Part shown: in pieces, positions 57,523-64,000 of the stretch | Numbering within the stretch: position 1 is the stretch's first letter | Layout of the letters: each line of letters starts with the position of its first letter | From: Deinococcus sp. YIM 77859 | GTDB taxonomy: Bacteria > Deinococcota > Deinococci > Deinococcales > Deinococcaceae | DNA length: 64,000 bases | Assembly (NCBI RefSeq): GCF_000745175.1 | Contig: NZ_JQNI01000004.1 | Location: 446,001-510,000, forward strand | Direction: 5' to 3' | Translations under genes and position numbers: made by a program | The notes under the pieces: generated by a model | The model's database searches: none | The model's input: the letters and a program-made list of their open reading frames with translations, nothing else | Told to the model about the DNA's origin: nothing

Positions 57523-58062
57523 ATGAAACGAGAATCTCTGACCGCTGCCCTGTTCATCCTGTTGGCCCTCGGCCTCAGCGCGGCTGCCGCCCAAGGGTGC
57601 TGCGCACCGATACTCATTCCGCCCGCTCGTTCCACTCAGGTTCCCCCGAGTGGCGAGCGCGGGGTCTTGAACACCCAGGTGAGCCTGACGTACGGCAAGA
57701 CCCTGACCCTCGACACGTACCGCGGTCAGCCTCTGGTTCTGGCCGTGTTCAGCACCACCTGTCCGTCTTGCGTGAGCGAACTTAAAGCGCTGGCCCGATT
57801 GCAAGCCGCGGGAACGAAGGTGCTGCTCGTCTCCGGGCAGGACACCCTGCCGGACCTGGTGCGTTTTGCACAAAACCAGCGCCTGCCCTTCCCGGTGGGC
57901 CGGGTGGCCCCACAGTTCATCGCGCAACTCAAGATCCTCGCCTACCCGACGGTGGTTGTGCTCGACGCTCGCGGACGTGCTGTAACGCGCCAGCAGGGCA
58001 CAGCAGATGTGCAAAGCCTGCAAAACACCCTCGCAGGCCTGCGGACCACACAAGGGCGCTGA
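57523..58062 (+). CDS. Second TlpA-like thioredoxin-fold protein, secreted
   Basis: 179 residues. Signal peptide (ALFILLALGLSAAAA) followed by QGCCAPI, so the mature N-terminus would carry a vicinal Cys pair; it is a poor lipobox but lipidation cannot be excluded. The thioredoxin domain has active site TCPSC in LAVFSTTCPSCVSELKALAR and cis-Pro in ILAYPTVVVLDARG. It likely receives electrons from the CcdA-like protein. The GGAG before ATG 57523 decides the start; a GTG 12 nt upstream is possible. The extra GCC is unusual for TlpA. Confidence 0.8.
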   Translation: MKRESLTAALFILLALGLSAAAAQGCCAPILIPPARSTQVPPSGERGVLNTQVSLTYGKTLTLDTYRGQPLVLAVFSTTCPSCVSELKALARLQAAGTKVLLVSGQDTLPDLVRFAQNQRLPFPVGRVAPQFIAQLKILAYPTVVVLDARGRAVTRQQGTADVQSLQNTLAGLRTTQGR

Positions 58063-58095
58063 GGCCTGAAGTCCCTTCACGCCCAGGAGGCCAGC

Positions 58096-59628
58096 ATGAC
58101 CGAGCAGACGAATGACCGCACTCAGCCTGACGTAAGCAAAGTCGAGGACACCCGCGACCAGGCCACGTCCGACGCAATGGCCCGTCCAGGTGATCCCAGT
58201 GGCACGCTGGCTCCACAAGCGCAGCACAGCGAGGCTGCAGCGACCGGCACCCATTACGACGTGATCGTGCTGGGGGGCGGGATGGCCGGTGTGCCGCTCG
58301 CGCACCGCCTGGCCTACAAGGGCCTCAAGACCGCCCTGATCGAACGTGCCGAACTGGGCGGCACCTGCCTCAACCGTGGCTGCATCCCCACCAAGACGAT
58401 GATTGCCAGCGCCCGCGTGGCGCACCTGGCGTACCTGAGCGAGCAGTGGGGCGTGGAGACGTCAGGTGTCCGCGTGAACCTCAGCCGTGTGGTCGACCGC
58501 AAGGATGAGCTGGTGCGCAGCATCCGTAGCGGCTCGGAGCGGAACGTCGAACAGAACAGGAACCTCACCCTGATCCGCGGCAATGCGCGGTTCATCGGAG
58601 AGCGCCGAGTGCTCGTGGACGGCGAGGAGATCAGGGCCGACAGGATCTTCATTGCGGTGGGAACACGCAACAGCGTCCCACCCATCGAAGGGCTGGCGAC
58701 GGTTCCCTTCCTGGATTCCACCAGCGCTATGGAACTCCGCGAGGTGCCCCCGCACCTGGTGATCGTCGGTGGCGGGTATATCGGGGTGGAATTCGCGCAG
58801 ATGTACCGGCGCTTTGGCAGTCAGGTCACCCTGCTGCAAGGCGGCCCGCACCTTTTGGCTAGCGAGGACGAGGACATCACCACGGTCCTGAGGGAAGCGC
58901 TGGAAGCCGAAGGAATCAACGTGATCGTGAATGCCCGCGTGAAGCGCGCCGAGGGCGGCGAAGGAGACGTGCGGGTCACGGCCGCGGTGGGTGGCGAGGA
59001 CCGCACCTTCTCCGGAACCCACCTGATGATCGCGGCGGGGCGCGTGCCGAATACCGACGGGCTCGGTCTGGAGCACACGGGCGTGGAGCTGGACGGGCGC
59101 GGCTTCATCCGGATCAACGACCGGCTGGAGACCAGTGCGCCGGGCATCTGGGCGCTGGGGGACGTGCGGGGTGGACCGATGTTCACACACACCGCGCGAG
59201 ACGACGCGCGCGTCATCTACCAGAACGTCATCAAGCAGGCGCATCTCAGCATCAAGGACCGGGTGGTGCCCTGGGGTGTCTTCACTGACCCGCAGCTCGG
59301 CCGGGTCGGGCTGTCCGAACGAGAAGCGCGTCAGGCGGGCTACAAACTCAAGATCGGGAAGTACGAGGCGCGCAAAGTCGCCAAGGCCCGCGCGATCGGG
59401 GAGACGCGTGGCCTGATCAAAGTCATCGCGGATGCTGAAACCGACCGGATCCTGGGCGCCTCGGTCCTGCTGGCGGACGGCGCGGAACTCGTGCATGAGT
59501 TCGTCACGGCGATGCAACTCGGCGCACGGTACACCGATCTTCAGAACATGATCCACATCCACCCGACGCTCGCGGAAGGGCTGAACAACGCCCTGGGGGG
59601 CGTGCACTATGAAGAAGGCCTGGAATGA
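58096..59628 (+). CDS. MerA-like FAD-dependent disulphide oxidoreductase
   Basis: 510 residues. A polar, probably disordered extension of ~50 residues precedes the FAD motif VIVLGGGMAGVPLAHRLA. Redox pair in GGTCLNRGCIPTK; NADPH motif LVIVGGGYIGVEFAQMYRR; second FAD motif PGIWALGDVRGG; C-terminal dimer region with HIHPTLAEGL. It lacks the C-terminal vicinal Cys pair, so it is not a classic mercury reductase. Thioredoxin-, coenzyme- or metal-reductase roles are possible; its position suggests that it feeds reducing power into this operon. Its stop overlaps the start of a small Cys-rich gene (ATGA). Confidence 0.85.
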   Translation: MTEQTNDRTQPDVSKVEDTRDQATSDAMARPGDPSGTLAPQAQHSEAAATGTHYDVIVLGGGMAGVPLAHRLAYKGLKTALIERAELGGTCLNRGCIPTKTMIASARVAHLAYLSEQWGVETSGVRVNLSRVVDRKDELVRSIRSGSERNVEQNRNLTLIRGNARFIGERRVLVDGEEIRADRIFIAVGTRNSVPPIEGLATVPFLDSTSAMELREVPPHLVIVGGGYIGVEFAQMYRRFGSQVTLLQGGPHLLASEDEDITTVLREALEAEGINVIVNARVKRAEGGEGDVRVTAAVGGEDRTFSGTHLMIAAGRVPNTDGLGLEHTGVELDGRGFIRINDRLETSAPGIWALGDVRGGPMFTHTARDDARVIYQNVIKQAHLSIKDRVVPWGVFTDPQLGRVGLSEREARQAGYKLKIGKYEARKVAKARAIGETRGLIKVIADAETDRILGASVLLADGAELVHEFVTAMQLGARYTDLQNMIHIHPTLAEGLNNALGGVHYEEGLE

Positions 59629-59753
59629 TCGGGGAAGAGGGTCTGAACAAGCAGCTCCTGACGCTGGTCTGCGCGGTGTGCTGTCTGGGCGTCTGCCTGA
59701 TTCCCCTGGGTCGGCGAGCCAGGCGAGCCCAGCAGGACCCGCAGGGTGGGTGA
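59625..59753 (+). CDS. 42-residue Cys-rich membrane peptide
   Basis: Starts MIGEEGLNKQLLTL and continues VCAVCCLGVCLIPLGRRARR before a short polar tail ending QQDPQGG. One predicted transmembrane helix contains four Cys, including a CC pair, and is followed by an Arg-rich cytoplasmic flank. The ATG overlaps the stop of the MerA-like gene (ATGA), and its TGA overlaps the GTG start of the Lnt-like gene (GTGA). Two such junctions in a row are strong evidence that it is translated. I know no family for it. The CxxCC helix recalls the metal-carrying helices of MerE/MerT, so a role in Hg or thiol transfer is a guess. Confidence 0.6.
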   Translation: MIGEEGLNKQLLTLVCAVCCLGVCLIPLGRRARRAQQDPQGG

Positions 59754-61225
59754 ACTCGGTCCTCCGGTCAGGCGCCGCCGGGCTCGCGCTCGCCTTCACC
59801 AGTGTGCCGTTCGCGTGGTCCTGGCTGGCCCCCCTTCCACTCGCGGTGCTGTTCTTTGAACTCAGCCGGGCCCGTTCCCGGCGGGCGGCGTTCCGGCTGG
59901 CCTTCGTGGCCGGAACCGCGTTTTTCGGCGTGCACCTCGCCTGGCTCTTCACGTCCTTCACCCGCCTGTTCGGCCCGCTGGGCGGCGTGCTCACGCTGCT
60001 GGTCGTGCCGCTGCTCGCGCTGACCTGGGCCTTGGTCGCCGCCCTCGCCCGCACCCCCTGGCCTTTAAGGACGCTCACGGTTCTGCCGTTCGCGTGGGTG
60101 CTCGGCGAGTACGCGCGGACCCTGGGGCCTCTCGCGTTCCCCTGGGGAGCGCTGGGCTACGCCTGGCTGCCCACCCCGGTCGTGCAGGTCGCGGACCTGG
60201 GCGGCGTGAGCCTCCTCAGCCTGCTGGTCACCGGGACAGCCGCGGCGCTGGCCGCGCTCACAGCGGCGCGGCGCCTTCCGCTGGTGGGGATGCTCGGCCT
60301 GCTGGTCCTCGCCACGGTCTACGGCACTACACGGGCAGAACCTCCTCGCCCGAACCGTACGGCCTTGATTGTGCAGGGCGCCATGCCCCCCCTGGACAAG
60401 GCGGTGAGCCGTCAAGGCACGGAGCTGGACGTGTACCTGACCCTCACCCGGCGTGCCTTGCCGGACGGCGCGGTGGACCTGATCGTGTGGCCCGAGAGCG
60501 CCTCCCCGCGCCCACCCTCGGACCCCAGTACACGCGCGGCCCTGACGGATCTGCTCGCACCGCTGGTGACCGGCGCCCCCACCTGGGGACAGGGCGCGTA
60601 CTGGAACAGCGCCTACGCAGTGGATGGGGGAGTCACCGGCCGCTACGACAAGGTGCACCCGGTGCCCTTCGGGGAGTTCTTTCCGTGGCGGCAGGCACTC
60701 GCATTCGCGTACACGCCGGTCCTCGGCGCGCTCGGCCTGCCGGACCTGTGGGGTGTCACGCCCGGCACCTCCTACTGGCCCCTGACCCTCCAGCACCTGC
60801 GCGTGGGCGCGTACATCTCCTACGAGTCCGTGTTCGGGCAGGCGGCCCGGACACTGACGGCGAACGGTGCTCATGTGCTCGCCCACCTCTCCAACGACGC
60901 GTGGTTCGACAGAACGAACGGCAAGGAGCAGCACTTCCAGATGGGGCGCCTGCGTGCCATCGAAACGCGCCGGTACGTGCTGCGCGCGAGCAACGACGGC
61001 ATCAGCGGTGTGGTTGACCCGCTCGGCCGAGTGACGGCGCGCTTCCCGGAAGGCCAGCGGGGCACGTACCGCGCTCCTTTCGACGAGCGGACGGACCGGA
61101 CGCCGTTCGTGCGCTGGGGGGACTGGCCGGTGGGGGCCGCCGCACTGGCGTGGGCGATCTCGCTGTTCTCCCGCCGCCTGAACACAGGAGGCGGAGATGC
61201 AGAACGGGAAACGGAGCCCACGTGA
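59750..61225 (+). CDS. lnt: Apolipoprotein N-acyltransferase homologue, Ser for catalytic Cys
   Basis: 491 residues from GTG 59750, which overlaps the stop of the small upstream gene. About six N-terminal membrane segments are followed by a nitrilase-type domain. The catalytic Glu is in LIVWPESASP and the Lys in GRYDKVHPVPFGEFFPW. The third residue, Cys387 in E. coli Lnt (ICYE), is Ser357 here (YISYESVFG; codon TCC at 60818). Without Cys the acyl-enzyme cannot form as a thioester, so it is either inactive, a Ser enzyme, or has another role. Lnt normally adds the third acyl chain to lipoproteins. Its presence at the end of a mercury/thiol operon is unexpected. Confidence 0.82.
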   Translation: MNSVLRSGAAGLALAFTSVPFAWSWLAPLPLAVLFFELSRARSRRAAFRLAFVAGTAFFGVHLAWLFTSFTRLFGPLGGVLTLLVVPLLALTWALVAALARTPWPLRTLTVLPFAWVLGEYARTLGPLAFPWGALGYAWLPTPVVQVADLGGVSLLSLLVTGTAAALAALTAARRLPLVGMLGLLVLATVYGTTRAEPPRPNRTALIVQGAMPPLDKAVSRQGTELDVYLTLTRRALPDGAVDLIVWPESASPRPPSDPSTRAALTDLLAPLVTGAPTWGQGAYWNSAYAVDGGVTGRYDKVHPVPFGEFFPWRQALAFAYTPVLGALGLPDLWGVTPGTSYWPLTLQHLRVGAYISYESVFGQAARTLTANGAHVLAHLSNDAWFDRTNGKEQHFQMGRLRAIETRRYVLRASNDGISGVVDPLGRVTARFPEGQRGTYRAPFDERTDRTPFVRWGDWPVGAAALAWAISLFSRRLNTGGGDAERETEPT

Positions 61226-61409
61226 AGTGTTTGAGGATCACCTGCACCTGGCCAACAAGGGGAACTTCGAGGAGGACCTGAGGCGCAACTACGCGGCGGA
61301 CGTGGTGGTGCTCACGGGATTCGGCCACTCACGCGCTGACCGGGTCGCGCCGTTCACGGAGTCCCCGCCTCTCCCCGCCAGCGCAGCAGCCGGAGCGCGT
61401 TGGCGGTGA
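61197..61409 (+). pseudogene. Truncated SnoaL/NTF2-like protein
   Basis: Starts MQNGKRSPREVFEDHLHLAN and continues through EEDLRRNYAADVVVLTGFG, the first helices and strand of a SnoaL-like fold, usually ~120 residues. After about residue 45 the sequence turns into unrelated residues read from the 3' end of the oppositely oriented P-type ATPase gene. The gene was cut by a rearrangement here, which marks a boundary of the mercury region. GGAGGCGGAG precedes the ATG and it overlaps the end of the lnt homologue by 29 bp. Confidence 0.55.
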
Positions 61410-63195
61410 CGAGGGCGGTCGCGCCCGTGTCGGCCAGAATGGCCATCCACAGGTTGGTGTACCCCAGCAGCGTGGTGAGCAGGAAGACAGCCTTGAGACC
61501 CAAGGCGAGAGCCACATTTTGCCGAATATTCCCCAGGGCTGCCCGCGAGAGGCCAATCAGGTCCGCAACGCCCGTGACGCGCCCGTGCAGCAGGGCCGCG
61601 TCTGCCGTCTCCAGGGCCACGTCCGTGCCGCCGCCCATGGCGATCCCTACGTCTGCCTGTGCCAAAGCGGGCGCGTCATTGATGCCGTCTCCCACCATGG
61701 CCACCCCTCCCTGCGCCTGCAAGGCGCGCACAACCTGGAGCTTGTCTTCCGGCCGCAGCCCCGCCTGAACGCCCAGTTTGAGCGGGGCGGCGATCGCCTC
61801 CGCCGTGCGCGCGTTGTCCCCGGTCAGCAGGACGGGCCGCACACCCAGCGCCCGCAAGCGCTCAAGAGCCTGGCGCGCGTCCGGCCGCGCCTCATCCCGC
61901 AGCGCGAGCAGGCCCAGTCCCCGCTCTGCGTCCGCCAGCAGGACCGTTGTCTTGCCCTCGCCCTCCAGCTGGCTCACCTGCGCGCGGGCCTCTGCCGAAA
62001 GCCAGCCCTGTTCCTCCGCGTGGGTGGGGGAGACGACGTACAGTGCGCGCCCATCCACTCGGGCCCAGACTCCCCGGCCCGCGAGCGCCTGCCCGTCCTG
62101 CGCCGCTGGAAGATCGAGCCCCCACTGCTCCGCACGTTCCACGATCGCCTGCGCGAGGGGATGGTCACTACTTCCCTCCACGGCCGCTGCCAGGCGCAGA
62201 ATGTCCCGTTCGTCGAGGGTCGTCAGTGGCCGTATGTCGGTCACCACCGGTCGTCCCGCGGTCAGCGTCCCCGTCTTGTCCAAGGCGACGGTTCGTACCC
62301 GCCCCAGCGTTTCCAGCGCCGCGCCGCCCTTGACGAGCAGGCCCTGGCGCGTGCCCGCCGCCACCGCGCTGGTGATCGCGGCGGGGACCGACAGCACGAG
62401 CGCGCATGGGCAGCCGATCAGGAGCAGGCTCAGGCCCCGGTACAGCCAGGTGTGCGCGTCTCCGCCTGCCAATAGGGGTGGCAGCGTGGCGACGGCCAGG
62501 CTCAGGGCCACCACCAGCGGTGTGTAGCTCCGGCTAAAGCGGTCGATTAAACGCGCCGTGGGCGCCTTGCTCTGTTCCGCCTCCTCGACGAGATGGAGGA
62601 TGCGCGCGAGGGTGTTCTCGCTCGCCTCACGGTCTACCCGTACGGTGAGGGTGCCCCTTCCATTCACGCTGCCCGCGTAGACGTGCTCTCCTGCGCCCCG
62701 CTCCACCGGCACGCTTTCGCCCGTCACCGGGCTCTCGTCCAGCGCCGACTCTCCCGCCTCGATCACCCCATCGGCCGGTACGCGTGCCCCGGGCCGCACC
62801 TGCACCCGCTGCCCGGGCCGCAGGCTGGTCGCGGCGACCTCCTGCACCTTCCCGCCCACGAGCAGCAGGGCCGTGCGCGGTGTCAGCTCCATGAGCGCCC
62901 GCACGCCCGCCCGCGCCCGACCAGCCGCCACGCCCTCCAGCAGTTCCCCCACCGCAAAGAAGAACACGACCACCGCGCCTTCGGCGGCCTCCCCGATCAG
63001 GAGGGCGCCCAGCGCGGCCAACGTGACCAGCGTACTCATCGAAAAGGGTTCCCCCAGCCGCGCCGCCGCCATAGCCCGCCGCGCCAGCGGCCAGGTCCCC
63101 AGCAGAGTCGCCGCCACGTACCCCCACTGTCCTGCACCCGGCCACCTCAGCGAGAGCAGCCACGCGCCCAGCAGCAGTGCGCCGCTTGTCAGCAC
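61354..63195 (-). CDS. Heavy-metal P-type ATPase core (Zn/Cd/Pb type)
   Basis: 613 residues. Six to eight membrane segments with the metal site CPC in LLIGCPCALVLSVPAAI, TGES, phosphorylation site VALDKTGTLTAG, the HP locus EGSSDHPLAQAI and hinge MVGDGINDAPAL. The class is P1B-2, exporting Zn, Cd or Pb. The same frame runs on upstream through eight more codons to an in-frame TAG at 63220-63222, beyond which an HMA domain is encoded. The gene thus looks like one HMA-ATPase split by a single stop codon; the GTG at 63195 may restart translation but has no good ribosome site. It is convergent with the mercury operon. Confidence 0.85.
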   Translation of the reverse strand: MLTSGALLLGAWLLSLRWPGAGQWGYVAATLLGTWPLARRAMAAARLGEPFSMSTLVTLAALGALLIGEAAEGAVVVFFFAVGELLEGVAAGRARAGVRALMELTPRTALLLVGGKVQEVAATSLRPGQRVQVRPGARVPADGVIEAGESALDESPVTGESVPVERGAGEHVYAGSVNGRGTLTVRVDREASENTLARILHLVEEAEQSKAPTARLIDRFSRSYTPLVVALSLAVATLPPLLAGGDAHTWLYRGLSLLLIGCPCALVLSVPAAITSAVAAGTRQGLLVKGGAALETLGRVRTVALDKTGTLTAGRPVVTDIRPLTTLDERDILRLAAAVEGSSDHPLAQAIVERAEQWGLDLPAAQDGQALAGRGVWARVDGRALYVVSPTHAEEQGWLSAEARAQVSQLEGEGKTTVLLADAERGLGLLALRDEARPDARQALERLRALGVRPVLLTGDNARTAEAIAAPLKLGVQAGLRPEDKLQVVRALQAQGGVAMVGDGINDAPALAQADVGIAMGGGTDVALETADAALLHGRVTGVADLIGLSRAALGNIRQNVALALGLKAVFLLTTLLGYTNLWMAILADTGATALVTANALRLLRWRGEAGTP

Positions 63196-63219
63196 CAGAC
63201 GCCCCTGCCTGCTCGTGGA

Positions 63220-63501
63220 CTAGGACGGGACGGCAGGAGACGCGCCGGACGCCATCCTGGGCTCGGCCAGCGTGTGTGGCACGTACCCCAACGCCCGAAG
63301 CTGACCCTCGAGCACGGCGCGGGGTGTCTGGTGTTCATCCAGGCGCAGCCGCAGAACCTGCGTACTGAAGTTCGACTGCACGTCCTGTGCCCCCGGAAGC
63401 TGTGCCACCGCCCGCTCGACCTTCTGCACGCAGGACGCACAGTCCATGCCCTCCACGACGTACCTCAGTTCGGAGAGCACAGGAACAGGCTGGCTTGGCA
63501 T
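63220..63501 (-). CDS. N-terminal HMA domain split from P-type ATPase by TAG
   Basis: 93 residues: VVEGMDCASCVQKVERAVAQ carries the metal-binding CxxC, then the HMA fold through LRALGYVPHTLAE and a short linker. It ends at TAG 63220, and the ATPase core continues in the same frame. It may be expressed as a small metal chaperone, or the stop may be a recent nonsense mutation. The ATG at 63501 follows a -10 box by 6 nt (leaderless type) with an operator-like repeat above it. Confidence 0.75.
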   Translation of the reverse strand: MPSQPVPVLSELRYVVEGMDCASCVQKVERAVAQLPGAQDVQSNFSTQVLRLRLDEHQTPRAVLEGQLRALGYVPHTLAEPRMASGASPAVPS

Positions 63502-63507
63502 GCCCCC

Positions 63508-63534
63508 ATAATACCTGAGTCAATGCTCAGATAT
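63508..63534 (-). promoter_or_regulatory. P-type ATPase promoter with ArsR/SmtB-type operator
   Basis: On the minus strand TATTAT (63508-63513) ends 6 nt before the ATG. Overlapping it upstream is ATATCTGAGCATTGACTCAG plus GTAT (63511-63534), an imperfect palindrome with CTGAG/CTCAG arms. The TGA-N-TCA form is that of ArsR/SmtB-family zinc or cadmium repressors. No such repressor gene is in the window. Confidence 0.5.
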
Positions 63535-63602
63535 CACCGCCACCAGAGCCGGCGAATATATACAAAGGAGGCATTCCAAGGCAAGTCTGCTGACCCGCCC
63601 CC

Positions 63603-64000
63603 TCATCCCCCCACCGACCCCAGCGCATGCACCGTTGGCCGCGTCTGCACGTACAGATCGCGGTACAGGCCGTACAGCCGGTCGTAGGTTGCCTTGAGGT
63701 GGGGGTTGGGGTGAATGGTGTCAGCGAGGCGAACCCAGCGGTTCAGGTCCGCTCGGGTCAGGCGGCCCGCGGCCAGGCCTGCCAGAAAGGCGTCACCATA
63801 GCTCGCCCCGACCGTCACCTCGGGAAGTTCCTGGGTCTCGCCGGTGATGTCGCTGACGATCTGCAGCCAAGTTCGTCCCCGAACGCCGCCGCCGACCGCC
63901 ACCAGACGCCGCACCTGCGCGCCCAGGTCGCGAAACGCCTCGATGTTGTGCCGAATGCCGTACCCCACGCCCTCGAGCACGGCGCGAAACAGGTGAGCGC
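63603..64000 (-). CDS. FGGY carbohydrate kinase, C-terminal part (cut by window edge)
   Basis: The frame is open to the end of the window, so only the last ~130 residues are seen. AHLFRAVLEGVGYGIRHNIEAF and LVAVGGGVRGRTWLQIVSDITG are the C-terminal ATP-binding signature of FGGY sugar kinases, followed by ASYGDAFLAGLAAG. The DITG and YGDAFLAG variants suggest a xylulokinase- or ribulokinase-like enzyme other than the XylB at 37-38.7 kb. The substrate cannot be told from this part. It is separated from the ATPase promoter by ~65 bp. Confidence 0.8.
   Translation of the reverse strand, partial: AHLFRAVLEGVGYGIRHNIEAFRDLGAQVRRLVAVGGGVRGRTWLQIVSDITGETQELPEVTVGASYGDAFLAGLAAGRLTRADLNRWVRLADTIHPNPHLKATYDRLYGLYRDLYVQTRPTVHALGSVGG

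Overview
This window reads as a high-GC Deinococcus replicon, possibly a megaplasmid. The evidence is the character of the encoded proteins, a Lys/Ala-rich N-terminal tail on the HU homologue, several starts that sit 6-8 nt behind a TANNNT -10 box (leaderless type), and many insertion sequences next to sugar-utilisation and metal-resistance cassettes. The genus is an inference; there is no rRNA or housekeeping marker here.

Layout. (1) 1-5.95 kb is a scarred zone: the end of an MFS transporter, an IS982-like remnant (801-2542) that has been hit by an intact IS4-type element (878-2029), an IS1-family element with an 8-bp target duplication (2748-3495), a BTAD/SARP-type regulator, and a six-repeat type I-E CRISPR array without cas genes. 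(2) 5.97-8.0 kb holds a CHASE3 histidine kinase and its CheY-like partner. (3) 8.3-12 kb holds a glycosyltransferase, UDP-galactopyranose mutase and a Pro/Ala-rich tethered protein. (4) 12.06-13.2 kb is a decayed IS4-family copy that fills the 10 bp between two convergent stop codons. (5) 13.2-24.3 kb holds a sugar ABC importer, a YesL-like membrane protein, nagA, a branched-chain amino-acid importer with fused LivM-LivG, and a GH13 maltodextrin hydrolase.

(6) 24.3-41 kb is a complete xylose/xylo-oligosaccharide locus: galM, a XylFHG importer, an aldo/keto reductase, a LacI regulator, a second oligosaccharide ABC importer, a GH5 glycosidase, xylose isomerase, xylulokinase and a GH52 beta-xylosidase. 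Two promoters carry clear palindromic operators. (7) 41.2-51.6 kb is a polysaccharide region: glycosyltransferases, a flippase, a GDP-fucose-synthase-like protein that has lost its catalytic Tyr, UDP-glucose dehydrogenase and UDP-xylose synthase, with an HU gene inside it.

(8) 51.6-63.5 kb is the most unusual part. A CsoR-type sensor and a matching operator sit before a mercury operon made of a free-standing NmerA-like domain, MerA, two short MerB-like lyases and a MerE-like membrane protein. It runs on, mostly through start/stop overlaps, into TlpA, CcdA, Sco1, a PCuAC-like protein, a second TlpA-like protein, a second MerA-like flavoprotein, a 42-residue Cys-rich membrane peptide and an Lnt homologue whose catalytic Cys is Ser. 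Five of these proteins carry a vicinal Cys pair, usually GCC, at an end. This suggests a dedicated Hg/thiol relay, which is my main candidate for something undescribed. A Zn/Cd P-type ATPase cut by one in-frame TAG, and the end of an FGGY kinase, close the window.
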